This document shows, piece by piece, positions 16,100 through 25,433 of a DNA stretch of 54,497 nt (the stretch's first letter is position 1; each line of letters starts with the position of its first letter). A program made the position numbers and the translations under genes. Location: contig NZ_LGRV01000009.1 in the NCBI RefSeq assembly GCF_001278945.1, positions 1 to 54,497 on the forward strand, given 5' to 3'. The notes below the pieces were generated by a model that made no database searches, had not been told where the DNA came from, and was given only the letters and a program-made list of their open reading frames with translations. The stretch is from Lysinibacillus contaminans (lineage in GTDB: Bacteria > Bacillota > Bacilli > Bacillales_A > Planococcaceae).

Positions 16100-17026
16100 T
16101 GTTCGTTTAATAATATATTCAATCGGGGCTTGCTGGCATAAAGAAATGCGGATTTTCGGATACATGGATGTCATCTCTTTTGTGAATGTATGGAGAATGA
16201 ATGGATTATGCTTGATGGCACCTCCATTGCAGTACAGCGTAAATACTTCACCACTATAATTAATTTGCTTTAAGACTGCACAGGCAAGTAAAACTAATTC
16301 ATGAGCCGCTCTTGTGGAAATTTGAATAGCACAGGTGTCATTTTTGGCGGTAGCTTCTGCTAAAAATGCTCCCATTTTTGCAAGTTGTGCATTTGTATAA
16401 GAAGGGCGGAACAGCCATGTAGCTAGCTCTGTCGCATGTTGAATACGTAAATAATTGAATACGGCATTTTTTAATAGTGTCGGTTCACCACGTCCATCTT
16501 CCATTTTAAAAATTGCCCGTACGACTTCCTGTCCTAGCCAGTAACCACTACCCTCGTCTCCTGCACGATGCCCCCAGCCCCCAGCACGTACGATGTTCTG
16601 CTTACCATCACTCGCATAAGCAATTGCACCAGTTCCAGCAATAAGGAGTGCGCCAGCTTGTCCGGCAGTGACGCCGTATAATGTTGCTTCTGCATCATTT
16701 TCTATAATGAGTGTGTCAATGTCTAGCTGCTGTGTAGTGATTGCCTGATTGACAATCGTTGTTACGATGTCACGATCCCTCAATGAGTCGATCCCGGCCA
16801 TAGCAAACGTCGCAACTGATATTTTTTGTGTAGTTTGTTGTTGTAAGAATCCGCGAACGTGTGTTAACAGTGCTTGCAAAATCTCTAGCGCATTCTCTAC
16901 GCCAATTGCTTGGTAGTTCGATCCACTAGCCGTTTTTATAAATTGTATTTCACCAGAGTCTGCATGTACGACTGCACATGCAGTTTTCGTTGCGCCACCA
17001 TCAATGATCAGTAGCCATTTTGTCAT
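16073..17026 (-). CDS. BadF/BadG-type sugar kinase, N-acetylglucosamine kinase-like
   Basis: This protein has 317 residues with the ASKHA fold. The phosphate-1 motif IDGGATKTACAVV is at the N-terminus. GTGAIAYA and GWGHRAGDEGSGYWLG fit the eukaryote-type GlcNAc kinase/MurK group. The start at 17026 gives an ATGA overlap with the lyase stop and an RBS (GGAGG) ten bases away. It is the last gene of the ABC-lyase-kinase operon, so it presumably phosphorylates a sugar or amino-sugar product released from the imported substrate. The exact substrate is unknown. Confidence 0.82.
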   Translation of the reverse strand: MTKWLLIIDGGATKTACAVVHADSGEIQFIKTASGSNYQAIGVENALEILQALLTHVRGFLQQQTTQKISVATFAMAGIDSLRDRDIVTTIVNQAITTQQLDIDTLIIENDAEATLYGVTAGQAGALLIAGTGAIAYASDGKQNIVRAGGWGHRAGDEGSGYWLGQEVVRAIFKMEDGRGEPTLLKNAVFNYLRIQHATELATWLFRPSYTNAQLAKMGAFLAEATAKNDTCAIQISTRAAHELVLLACAVLKQINYSGEVFTLYCNGGAIKHNPFILHTFTKEMTSMYPKIRISLCQQAPIEYIIKRTKMEASQNS

Positions 17027-18537
17027 TGATTCCATTCCTCCATAAAAGATGTAAGTTGTTTTTCAGCATTTACAATAGAGGATTCTTTTTGGTTGATCCA
17101 TTCATAAAAGTGCTTTGCGTTCTCTTTAGCTCGATCAAGAGATGCCTGCATGGTTAAAGGTGAAGGGCCACCAAGTAATGTTCGGACACTGACGAAAAAC
17201 TCTGGTTTTAATGCATTATAGAAATCATCTTCAGAAATTACTAATGCTTTGCCAGTAACAATTTTGGCCTGTGTATTAGCTAGGCCCCATGTAAGGCTTG
17301 CGAGGGATTCCTCACCATGTGCAAGCAATACTTTGATACATTTACTCACAATGTTATGCGATTGGCGAAATGAAATCCCTTCTGAACGTACCAATGTATC
17401 GGCAAGTTCAGTTACATTAGCAAAGCTGTTTTCAGCACGATCTAGCAATTTTTTCTTGTTCACATCCATTGTTACAACGAGCGAGCCAAATAATTTGTAA
17501 ATACCAATTAATCGATCGATGGCACGCCATAAATAGGGCTGCATATCGTCCTCTGTGTCTACGATGTCGCCAAATGGTGTGTTATGTACCATTTGTAGTA
17601 CTGTGCTCGCGTCACCGACAACTGATGATAGCAATGAACGCGTATGTTCAATGGAAACAGGATTACGTTTTTGCGGCATGATGGAACTAATTTGCACGTA
17701 TGGACTCGCTAAAATAAAAGCATTGAATTCTTGTGTCGCCCACAATAAGAAATCCTGTGATGTACGACCAAGATTTAATGCGGCAAGCTGCACTGTACTT
17801 GCTGCTTCAGCGATATAATCAGCACCTGCAACAGCATCCCAAGCGTTTTCAATAATATCGTCAAAGGCAAGTAAATCTCGCATACGCTCACGACTAATGT
17901 TAAAGCCAGTTGTCGTCAAGGCTGCTGCCCCCATACTACTTCTGTTAACGGTTTTGTAGACATGCTGCATACGTTCAAAGTCACGGTCAATTTGATCTAT
18001 CACGGCTTTTAAATAATGTGCAAAGGTTGTGGGTTGAGCCTGCTGTGTATGTGTATAGCCAATCATAATGGTATCGACGTGCTCCTCGGCAGCGGCTATT
18101 AAATCATCTCGTAGTGTAAGTAACTCGCGCATGAGCTCTAGTAATTTTTTTCGCAAAGTCATACGATAAATGGCGATCCCCATATCATTACGGCTTCTAC
18201 CAATGTGAAGATTTCCAGCAACATCTCCAGCAAGCTCTATTAATTTATTTTCTATACGGAAAAACAAATCCTCATATTGCGGGCTATAATCTTGTATACG
18301 GTAATAGTTTAAATCTAGTTTTTTTAGTGCTACGCCGATTTGAGTGGCTTCCTCTTTTTTTACAAGACCTTGTTCTTCCAACATTTTCAAATGAGCGATA
18401 TTAATTTGTAGCATGATCGTTAAAAAATTTTTCTTTGCTTCATCATAGGCCGGCTGTAAAACAACCTTTCGATAAATATTAGAAGGGAAAATCATTCCAT
18501 CTTCTTGTTGAGTCTTGTTGCGGAAATCTTCAAACAT
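17023..18537 (-). CDS. Argininosuccinate lyase-superfamily enzyme, not canonical ArgH
   Basis: This 504-residue protein belongs to the fumarase/aspartase/ASL superfamily, whose members release fumarate from N- or C-succinyl compounds. Seen: HIGRSRND at 111-118, YTHTQQAQP at 161-169 (His general acid) and the signature loop SSIMPQKRNP at 284-293, where the usual Gly of GSS is Ile. The ArgH segment KDLQEDKE is replaced by PFGDIVDTEDDMQP (321-334). No argG is nearby. The start at 18537 is set by GGAGG. The operon context (ABC importer upstream, kinase downstream) points to catabolism of an imported compound. Confidence 0.82.
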   Translation of the reverse strand: MFEDFRNKTQQEDGMIFPSNIYRKVVLQPAYDEAKKNFLTIMLQINIAHLKMLEEQGLVKKEEATQIGVALKKLDLNYYRIQDYSPQYEDLFFRIENKLIELAGDVAGNLHIGRSRNDMGIAIYRMTLRKKLLELMRELLTLRDDLIAAAEEHVDTIMIGYTHTQQAQPTTFAHYLKAVIDQIDRDFERMQHVYKTVNRSSMGAAALTTTGFNISRERMRDLLAFDDIIENAWDAVAGADYIAEAASTVQLAALNLGRTSQDFLLWATQEFNAFILASPYVQISSIMPQKRNPVSIEHTRSLLSSVVGDASTVLQMVHNTPFGDIVDTEDDMQPYLWRAIDRLIGIYKLFGSLVVTMDVNKKKLLDRAENSFANVTELADTLVRSEGISFRQSHNIVSKCIKVLLAHGEESLASLTWGLANTQAKIVTGKALVISEDDFYNALKPEFFVSVRTLLGGPSPLTMQASLDRAKENAKHFYEWINQKESSIVNAEKQLTSFMEEWNQ

Positions 18538-18562
18538 ATACTTTCCTCCTATAGATTGACAG

Positions 18563-20284
18563 CTAAATGGCCGAACCAGCACTGCCTTTTGATAACTTTT
18601 CAGAAATAATAAGTACGATTAATATTAAACAAATTTGTAATACGCCATAGGCACAGGCTGTTCCAAATTTAAATGCATATAATTTTTGAAATATTGCTAC
18701 AGATAGTGGAATGGTAGAAGTACTATAAATAAGAATCGACGCGACGAATTCACCTAAACTTTGGACAAGTGCTAATAGTGTACCTGCTAAAATCCCTGTA
18801 AACGTCAGTGGTATAACAATACGTCTGAATGTATACCACCAAGAAGCGCCTAAGCTCCGCGATGCTTCTTCAATTGATTGATCTAGTTGCACAAGTGATG
18901 CTGAGGTAGAACGGAAAATAAGCGGTAAATGTCTAATAAAGTAAGCTAACGGTAAAATCCAGAATGTGCCGATTAATACTTGATTGAAAGCGAAAATATT
19001 CTCAGTACTGAAGGCAGCGATTAAATTTACTGCTACAACAGTCCCTGGTAACGCCCAAGGCACCATGATTAAAATATCGAGTAATGTTTTACCTTTGAAA
19101 TTCAAGCGTACCATTGCATAAGCCGCTGCGACCCCGAAAATAATGTTGCCGAACGTAGCGACAACCCCCATTTGAATAGAATTCCAAATTGGCCGCCATG
19201 TTCGTTCATCCGTAAACAGTGCAATATAATGGTCAAGTGTATAGTCGGTAGGAAGAATTTGTGTTTTCCAAGCGCCATCGACCGAAAACGAAATTAATAT
19301 GAGCACTAATATCGGTAAAATTAAGATTAATGTGCTGATGAAAGAGGCAACTGTTGCGACAATTTTCATCCATTTTGAAGATACTTCAGAGCGATGAACG
19401 CTAACACCTTTGCTCAAATTTTGGTAATTGCGGCGATTTTGATACCAACGCATAATGATTAAAAATGAGATAGAGACAAAGGATAAAATCATCGACTGTG
19501 TCGCCGCCATCTCTAAATTCCCATTGGTACGCGATAAGTATATTTGCATTGTCATCGTACGCTCCACACCAAACATCAATGGCGCTGTGTAAGATGCCAT
19601 CGATACCATAAATACAAGTAGAGCTGCAGCAATAATAGAGGGGGTCAGCATGGGTAAAATCACCTTTGTCCATACGCGAATACGCCCTGCACCTAAGCTG
19701 GTAGCGGCTTCTTCTAAAGAGGGGTCAAGACCTTTAATGGCAGCGGAAGCGGTTAAGTAGAAGTATGTGTACATGGTGAATGTATGTACGACGACGACCC
19801 CCCATATACCTTTCAGTGAAAAAGGTACTTGGTCCAGTCCAAATAGATGCTGAATAGCACGTGGGAAAATACCACTTTCCCCGTATAAAAATGTAAAAGA
19901 TAATACCCCTACAAGAGGTGGAAGAGCCATTGGCACCAACACTAAAATAGTAAGTATACGTCTACCAGGAAAATCATATCGTTCTAATAAAAATGCCATT
20001 GTCACCCCGACGACTGCACAGGTAATGACACTAATGACAGAAATATAAATACTAGTCCAAAGTGCTTCTAAATTTGCAGGACTGGCAAGATTGAAAAACT
20101 TTTTATAGTTATAGAGCGCATCATCCCCTGAAAAACTTTGTACAAATGTTTGATAGAAAGGGAAGACCACATAGGCAAACAAGACTAAAAATAATGGTGA
20201 AATTAAGACGTAAACAAACCACTTTGATTGGGTTAATCGTGTCCAGGCATTCTCTTGATAAGAATTCACAGGTGGTTTTTCCAT
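18563..20284 (-). CDS. Fused ABC importer permease, iron/aminoethylphosphonate type
   Basis: This 573-residue protein is two BPD_transp_1 permease halves in one chain. Each half has six or so helices and an EAA loop (EEAATSLGAGRIRVWTKVILP in the first, EEASRSLGASWWYTFRRIVIP in the second). Fused permeases of this kind occur in FbpB/ThiP/AfuB and PhnU/V-like importers. AGGAGGG precedes the start and overlaps the ATPase stop. The lyase follows 25 bp later. It forms the channel for the lipoprotein-bound substrate. Confidence 0.88.
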   Translation of the reverse strand: MEKPPVNSYQENAWTRLTQSKWFVYVLISPLFLVLFAYVVFPFYQTFVQSFSGDDALYNYKKFFNLASPANLEALWTSIYISVISVITCAVVGVTMAFLLERYDFPGRRILTILVLVPMALPPLVGVLSFTFLYGESGIFPRAIQHLFGLDQVPFSLKGIWGVVVVHTFTMYTYFYLTASAAIKGLDPSLEEAATSLGAGRIRVWTKVILPMLTPSIIAAALLVFMVSMASYTAPLMFGVERTMTMQIYLSRTNGNLEMAATQSMILSFVSISFLIIMRWYQNRRNYQNLSKGVSVHRSEVSSKWMKIVATVASFISTLILILPILVLILISFSVDGAWKTQILPTDYTLDHYIALFTDERTWRPIWNSIQMGVVATFGNIIFGVAAAYAMVRLNFKGKTLLDILIMVPWALPGTVVAVNLIAAFSTENIFAFNQVLIGTFWILPLAYFIRHLPLIFRSTSASLVQLDQSIEEASRSLGASWWYTFRRIVIPLTFTGILAGTLLALVQSLGEFVASILIYSTSTIPLSVAIFQKLYAFKFGTACAYGVLQICLILIVLIISEKLSKGSAGSAI

Positions 20285-20296
20285 GTTGGTTCCCTC

Positions 20297-21367
20297 CTAT
20301 TCTCCTAAAAAGTACAGTGATTCATTGGCAATATTCAAGGTGATGTCTTCGCCAATACTTTTTAACTGTCCATACGTATTGATGATCATAACTTTCAACA
20401 AAAAATCTACAAAATCTACGATGTAGTTCACACTTACTCCCGTAAATTCGACAAATGAAATTTTTCCCGTAAGTGTATTATCACCAGTGCCTTGGTTAAT
20501 GGACTCAGGACGAATGGAAATAAATACTATGTCACCAATCATATGCGATAGTGCAGGAGAGCTATTATGTTTTTGCCCAGTAAATACGATGCCATTTATT
20601 GTTTTGGCACTAATTACGTCGTCAACAATGGATTCTATAGTCGCTTCAATTAGATTCGTTTCCCCGATAAAATCAGCGACAAAGCGATTTACAGGTCGAT
20701 TATAAATTTCTTGGGGTGTGCCTATTTGTTTGACGTATCCATTTTCCATGACCATTATACGGTCGGACATGGCCATAGCCTCCATTTGATCGTGTGTCAC
20801 ATAAATTGTTGTAACACCAAGCTCTGATTGAATACGCTTAATTTCAATACGCGTTTCTTCACGTAATTTAGCATCTAGATTAGAGAGAGGTTCGTCGAGT
20901 AATAAAATATCTGGCTCAATAACAAGTGCTCGTGCTAAAGCCACACGCTGCTGTTGACCACCTGATAGCTCATTGATTTTACGACTTCCGTATTGTGTCA
21001 AATGCACAAGCCCTCGAATACGATCGACTTTTTGTTTTATTTCGGATTTAGGAAGCTTTCGTACTTGTAAACCGAAGGCGATATTTTCGTCTACAGTCAT
21101 ATGTGGAAAGAGGGCGTAATTTTGAAACACCATCCCGATATTGCGTCTATTTGGCTGGAGCAAGGTCACGTCACGGTCATCAAAGTGAATTTTCCCTTCG
21201 CTGGGGTAATAAAAACCAGCAATCATACGTAGCGTTGTTGTTTTCCCACAGCCACTTGGGCCAAGGAAAGTAAAAAATTCGCCGGCTTTAATATCCAAAT
21301 TTAAATCTTTTACACCATGCACTTGCCCAAATTGCTTAGAAACATTTTCGATTTTGACACTTTTCAT
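20297..21367 (-). CDS. ABC importer ATPase (CysA/PotA/FbpC-like)
   Basis: This protein has 356 residues. Walker A is GPSGCGKTT, the signature is LSGGQQQR, Walker B is ILLLDEPLSNLD, and the H-loop is YVTHDQMEA. A C-terminal TOBE-like domain (~240-350) is typical of ion, phosphonate and polyamine importers. AAGGAAGGAG precedes the start. It lies 93 bp after the binding-protein gene and 12 bp before the permease, in one operon. It powers import. Confidence 0.9.
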   Translation of the reverse strand: MKSVKIENVSKQFGQVHGVKDLNLDIKAGEFFTFLGPSGCGKTTTLRMIAGFYYPSEGKIHFDDRDVTLLQPNRRNIGMVFQNYALFPHMTVDENIAFGLQVRKLPKSEIKQKVDRIRGLVHLTQYGSRKINELSGGQQQRVALARALVIEPDILLLDEPLSNLDAKLREETRIEIKRIQSELGVTTIYVTHDQMEAMAMSDRIMVMENGYVKQIGTPQEIYNRPVNRFVADFIGETNLIEATIESIVDDVISAKTINGIVFTGQKHNSSPALSHMIGDIVFISIRPESINQGTGDNTLTGKISFVEFTGVSVNYIVDFVDFLLKVMIINTYGQLKSIGEDITLNIANESLYFLGE

Positions 21368-21460
21368 ATGAAATGCTCCTTCCTTGATGATGCCTAGTTG
21401 TATAGGAAACCTCGAGTAAAAAAATCACTCGAGGTTGTAAGAACGCTAATTATACAATTA

Positions 21461-22558
21461 TCATTTACCTCGACCTTTTACATTTGTATCCCAGTACTCC
21501 ATCCACTCAGCTTCTTTTTCAGACATAAGTTCCCAGTCAATATCAAACGTTTTTAAATCTAACTCCTTATACCATTCAGGCATTGTAGCCTTATCGATAT
21601 CTGAACGTGTTGGGATTTGGTAATAGTCATTCGCTAATTTAGTAACCATCTCTTTTTCAAATATAAATTCTACAAATAGCTTTGCATTTTCTAAGTTTTT
21701 GGCATTGTTTACAACACCGACACCATCCACTAAAATTGGAGCACCGCTCTTTGGATAGATGTAATCAAATGGGTAGTCTGTTGTATGTTTCTTTAACAAA
21801 ATGTCTTGAAGGTTCCATAGAGAAACACTGCCTTCTTGACGCGTTAGTTTTAAATAGAGTGCATTAGGGTCTTGTGTATATTCTTTCGTATTAGCATCTA
21901 GCTTTAATAACCAGTCATAGCCTTTTTCAGGTGTATCGGCATCTTGACGAACAATCATGGATGAATAAATTGTACGCATTGTGCCAGAGGCTAGTACGCC
22001 ACGAATTAAAATTTGATCTTTCCACTTAGGATCTAATAACTCATCCCAATCTTGTGGTCCTGTTTCTTTTGTTAATGTGTCGCTGTTAATCATAATAACT
22101 TCCGGTAATAGCATTTCACCAAACCAACGGCCTTCAGCGTCTTTATGAGTCGCATCAATTGCACTAGTAAAGCTAGGATCCCATCCATGCAGTAAATCTT
22201 CATTCGCTCCTACAATAAGAGCGGATTGTGTGCCACCCCACCAAAAATCTGCTTGAGGGTTTGCTTTCTCACCACGTAGACGTTCTAAGATTTGCTGTGC
22301 GCCCATTGTTAAAAAATCCACTTCAATGTCCGGGTACTTCTCATTAAACTGATCGATTACGCCTTGCACCATTTCTTCATCACGCCCTGTGTAAATCACA
22401 AGTTTTCCTGATGGTGCCACTTCAGCATCTACTTTCGTTTTATCGCCATCATCTGCATTACTTGTAGAATCCTTGTTGTCATCACTACTACAAGCCGCTA
22501 AAATCATAACCATAAAGACAAGTAAAAGGCCGAAAATACGTGTTTTCTTCATAATCAT
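21461..22558 (-). CDS. ABC importer substrate-binding lipoprotein
   Basis: 365 residues. The signal peptide ends in a lipobox (ILAAC, Cys23), so it is a lipid-anchored extracellular binding protein. The fold is SBP class 6/Fe(3+)-2-aminoethylphosphonate-like (YTGRDEEMVQGVIDQFNEKY, PQADFWWGGTQSAL, PEVIMINSDTL). A second in-frame ATG at 22552 could be the start; both are within reach of AAGGAAGGGG. It is the first gene of the five-gene operon. An inverted repeat is upstream. The ligand is not identifiable from sequence; the canonical iron-binding tyrosine pair was not confirmed. Confidence 0.88.
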   Translation of the reverse strand: MIMKKTRIFGLLLVFMVMILAACSSDDNKDSTSNADDGDKTKVDAEVAPSGKLVIYTGRDEEMVQGVIDQFNEKYPDIEVDFLTMGAQQILERLRGEKANPQADFWWGGTQSALIVGANEDLLHGWDPSFTSAIDATHKDAEGRWFGEMLLPEVIMINSDTLTKETGPQDWDELLDPKWKDQILIRGVLASGTMRTIYSSMIVRQDADTPEKGYDWLLKLDANTKEYTQDPNALYLKLTRQEGSVSLWNLQDILLKKHTTDYPFDYIYPKSGAPILVDGVGVVNNAKNLENAKLFVEFIFEKEMVTKLANDYYQIPTRSDIDKATMPEWYKELDLKTFDIDWELMSEKEAEWMEYWDTNVKGRGK

Positions 22559-22616
22559 CTTCCCCTTCCTTTATCGTGAGCAGCATACATATTAAAGTAT
22601 AATAAATACGCCATCC

Positions 22617-22653
22617 ATTAATGTTAGAATAATTAAAAAATTCAAACATTAAT
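22617..22653 (-). promoter_or_regulatory. Inverted repeat in the uptake-operon promoter
   Basis: ATTAATGTT (22617-22625) and AACATTAAT (22645-22653) are perfect 9-bp arms separated by 19 AT-rich bases, 59-95 bp upstream of the binding-protein start. It is a possible operator for an unknown regulator. Confidence 0.4.
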
Positions 22654-22704
22654 ACTATCATAAACGAAGTAAATAATGGATATCAATGGAAATCGTTCGA
22701 AAGT

Positions 22705-22749
22705 AAAAAAAACTCCTTATAATGGATTGTTTCCATTCATAAGGAGTTT
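22705..22749 (-). terminator. Intrinsic terminator of the EamA gene
   Basis: On the minus strand AAACTCCTTAT and ATAAGGAGTTT pair, with an inner AATGGA/TCCATT stem, followed by TTTTTT. It separates the EamA-GNAT unit from the uptake operon. Confidence 0.85.
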
Positions 22750-22757
22750 CGTAATTC

Positions 22758-23651
22758 TTATATTTTTTGACGCCTTTGGGCAAGTAAAGTCGGAAGCATC
22801 ATGCCTAGTATGACAAGAATGATGCCGGCAACTTGTACCATTGTTAGTGGTTCATGTAGAACGATAACTGAAACTGTCACTGCAACGGGTAACTCCATTG
22901 CACTTAAAATTGAAGCTAACGCACCACCAACTTTTGGTACCGCGATTGAAAATAAATAAATCGGTAAAATAATACCGAGTAGGCCAAGTGCTAGTCCATA
23001 TTTCCATAAGCCTTCACTAAATAATGTACCATTCCATATAATTTCAGGATTAAGGAAAATGCTTATCACAACTAGGGCGACAAAAGACATAATCAGCACA
23101 CGCGATGTTGTTGTAACGCCTTCAACATGGCGAGAATTGAACTGGATGAAGCAGGCGAAGCTAAATGCAGCCGCTAAACCAAATGCCCATCCTTGCCATG
23201 GAATGCCGCTTAAATCGACATCAAGTACACCTGCAGCTAAAATTGTTCCGGCGAATAAAATAATTAGTGAAAGTACTTCGGGTCTACTTGGTAGACGTTT
23301 ATGCAGTATACAATCTATAAATAAGCCGATCCATGTAAATTGGAATAACATTACTACAGCAAGAGAAGCTGGTAAATAGCGTAATGACTCTCCGTAGACA
23401 ATACCTGTAATGCCGGTAAAAATACCTGCACAGGTTAATAAAAGTAGCCCCTTTTTAGAAAGCTTCGGTAATTGTCTTTGTGTCACGACAAAAATCGTCG
23501 CAATCAACATAAAGCCAATAATATATTGACTCGATATCGCCTCTGCTGACGTAAAGCCGTGTAACATCGCAACTTTGACAATCGTCGATAAAATTCCGTA
23601 ACTACTAGAAGCAATGACAATCAGTAGAGGGTAAAGTAAATTGGTTTTCAT
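22758..23651 (-). CDS. EamA-family (DMT) transporter
   Basis: This 297-residue protein has ten predicted helices as two EamA repeats, the drug/metabolite transporter pattern. The conserved C-terminal SAMELPVAVTVSVIVLHEPLT segment of the second repeat is present. It starts 17 bp after the GNAT stop and is probably cotranscribed with it. The substrate cannot be told; these proteins usually export amino acids or metabolites. Confidence 0.82.
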   Translation of the reverse strand: MKTNLLYPLLIVIASSSYGILSTIVKVAMLHGFTSAEAISSQYIIGFMLIATIFVVTQRQLPKLSKKGLLLLTCAGIFTGITGIVYGESLRYLPASLAVVMLFQFTWIGLFIDCILHKRLPSRPEVLSLIILFAGTILAAGVLDVDLSGIPWQGWAFGLAAAFSFACFIQFNSRHVEGVTTTSRVLIMSFVALVVISIFLNPEIIWNGTLFSEGLWKYGLALGLLGIILPIYLFSIAVPKVGGALASILSAMELPVAVTVSVIVLHEPLTMVQVAGIILVILGMMLPTLLAQRRQKI

Positions 23652-23668
23652 AATCTATTGTTCACATC

Positions 23669-24232
23669 CTAAATCTTTTTCACCATATGATGAAACGGTT
23701 CGTCTATAATCGACCAGGGTTCTGTAATGACAAAGCCTGTACGTTCATAAAGGCGAATCGCTTGTTCCTTTTTTGTTTCGACATTTAACGATAATTTGTT
23801 AAAGCCTCGTTTTTTTGTTTGGTCAATCGCAAATTGTAATAACAATGTACCGATACCCTTTCCACGAGCCTCAGGGACAACGCAAATAGTATCGACGTAG
23901 TATTCATCTTCGTGTGCTTCTTTGTCGATGATGATGTTTGGTGCATTTTTAGCGGCAAGCCAATTCACTAAATTAGCGTCCATTTCTATAGCTTGTTCGC
24001 CATTATAGTAAACGAGAATACCTGCTATTTTTTCGTCCTCCACGGCAACGAATGTATTTAAATAAGAATGACGGTTATCCTCACGTTTGAAAAGGACCGC
24101 AAGTTCACGTTCAATAGCTTCAGGTTCTTGTTCACCTGTTAAACGATTGGCGATATCACCAATCGCATCGATAATTAATGGCACGACGGCCTGGGCATCT
24201 TGTGGTTGTGCTTGTCGAATTGTAATACTCAT
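23669..24232 (-). CDS. GNAT-family acetyltransferase
   Basis: 187 residues. The acetyl-CoA-binding motif VVPEARGKGIGTLLLQFA and the following ETKKEQAIRLYERTGF segment are classical GNAT features. The ATG at 24232 is chosen over a TTG six bases earlier because AGGTAGGG is nine bases before it. First gene of a GNAT-EamA unit, a pairing that may acetylate and export a small molecule. Substrate unknown. Confidence 0.82.
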   Translation of the reverse strand: MSITIRQAQPQDAQAVVPLIIDAIGDIANRLTGEQEPEAIERELAVLFKREDNRHSYLNTFVAVEDEKIAGILVYYNGEQAIEMDANLVNWLAAKNAPNIIIDKEAHEDEYYVDTICVVPEARGKGIGTLLLQFAIDQTKKRGFNKLSLNVETKKEQAIRLYERTGFVITEPWSIIDEPFHHMVKKI

Positions 24233-24468
24233 AATCAAAATCCCTACCTTTCTATAGGAAAGTATAGCAGAAATAAGACAGTTACATTAGTAATCGTTAA
24301 ATTTCAGAAAGTTGTAAATTTAACATTTTTTATCTTACGTACTAATGCAATTACATAGTGTTAACGCCTCTGATGAATGTCGTAGATATCAATTCCACTA
24401 GTACGAATTTGATATGTAGTGAATTTTCATGTTAATCTAGAGTTGAACAGACTTTCGGAGGGACTACA

Positions 24469-25416
24469 ATGACACAGAAAGATAAAGATTTGATATTAGT
24501 TTATGGAGATGCCTTTATTGACTATATCGCAGATGATGTGACTAACACATCTTTTACTAAATTTATGGGTGGCGCAACAGTGAACGTAGCTGCTGGCATT
24601 AGCCGTATCGGTGCTCCATCTGCACTGATTACAATAACAGGAGACGACGAAACGTCTCAATTTGTACGTGATGAACTCGCTAAAGAAGGCGTGAATATGG
24701 ATTATGCTGTATTAGATCCTGCAAAACGAGTAAGTGGCGTATATGTACATTTAACAGAGGCGTGTGAGCGCATTTTTAAAGATTATGTCGACGAGACACC
24801 AGATTTACAAGTACAAGCTACGCAATTAAACGAAGCGGCGTTTAAACAAGCTTCCCTCTTAAATGTGTGCTCAGGCACAATGTTCCATCCGACTGCCCTA
24901 GAAACAACGCGAGCTGCTGTTGAAATGGCGAAGGAGAAGGGTGCTATTATTGCAATGGATGCCAATATTCGCCCATTACGCTGGAGCAGTGAAGAAGTCT
25001 GCCGAGAAACAATCGTATCTTTCTTTGAGGATGTTGATATCTTAAAAGTAACGGATGAAGAATTATTTTTCTTAACAGAAGCGACTTCAATAGAAGAGGG
25101 AATTGAGAAATTAGACAGCTATTTAGTCCCCATTATTCTAGTGACAGTTGGTAAAGACGGTACCTATGCAGTTTTAAACGGTGAAGTAGTACATGTACCG
25201 ACAGTACAAGTAGTGCCAGTTGATACAACAGGTGCTGGGGATGCCTTCATGGCAGGCGTGTTACGTGATGTGCATTACAATGGCTTACCGACGACAAAAG
25301 ATGAGCTAGTGCGATGTGTTAGTTTTGGCAACAAGTTAGGTGCTATGGCAGCAACAAAAGCAGGTGCATTAACGGCACTTCCATACTACGAGGATATTAA
25401 ACATTTATTGAAATAA
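24469..25416 (+). CDS. PfkB-family carbohydrate kinase
   Basis: 315 residues, ribokinase/fructokinase type. The N-terminal signature (GGATVNVAAGISRIG) and the C-terminal PfkB signature DTTGAGDAFMAGVL with the catalytic Asp are present. GGAGGG precedes the start. A phosphatase gene follows 17 bp later in the same unit. Likely phosphorylates a sugar or nucleoside in the cytoplasm; substrate not determined. Confidence 0.87.
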   Translation: MTQKDKDLILVYGDAFIDYIADDVTNTSFTKFMGGATVNVAAGISRIGAPSALITITGDDETSQFVRDELAKEGVNMDYAVLDPAKRVSGVYVHLTEACERIFKDYVDETPDLQVQATQLNEAAFKQASLLNVCSGTMFHPTALETTRAAVEMAKEKGAIIAMDANIRPLRWSSEEVCRETIVSFFEDVDILKVTDEELFFLTEATSIEEGIEKLDSYLVPIILVTVGKDGTYAVLNGEVVHVPTVQVVPVDTTGAGDAFMAGVLRDVHYNGLPTTKDELVRCVSFGNKLGAMAATKAGALTALPYYEDIKHLLK

Positions 25417-25433
25417 TAGTTCGGAGCGTGCAT

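Noticed and set aside
17023..18537. Calling this gene argH
   Set aside because: No argG or other arginine genes nearby, and the substrate-region motif differs from ArgH; the ABC-kinase context fits catabolism better.
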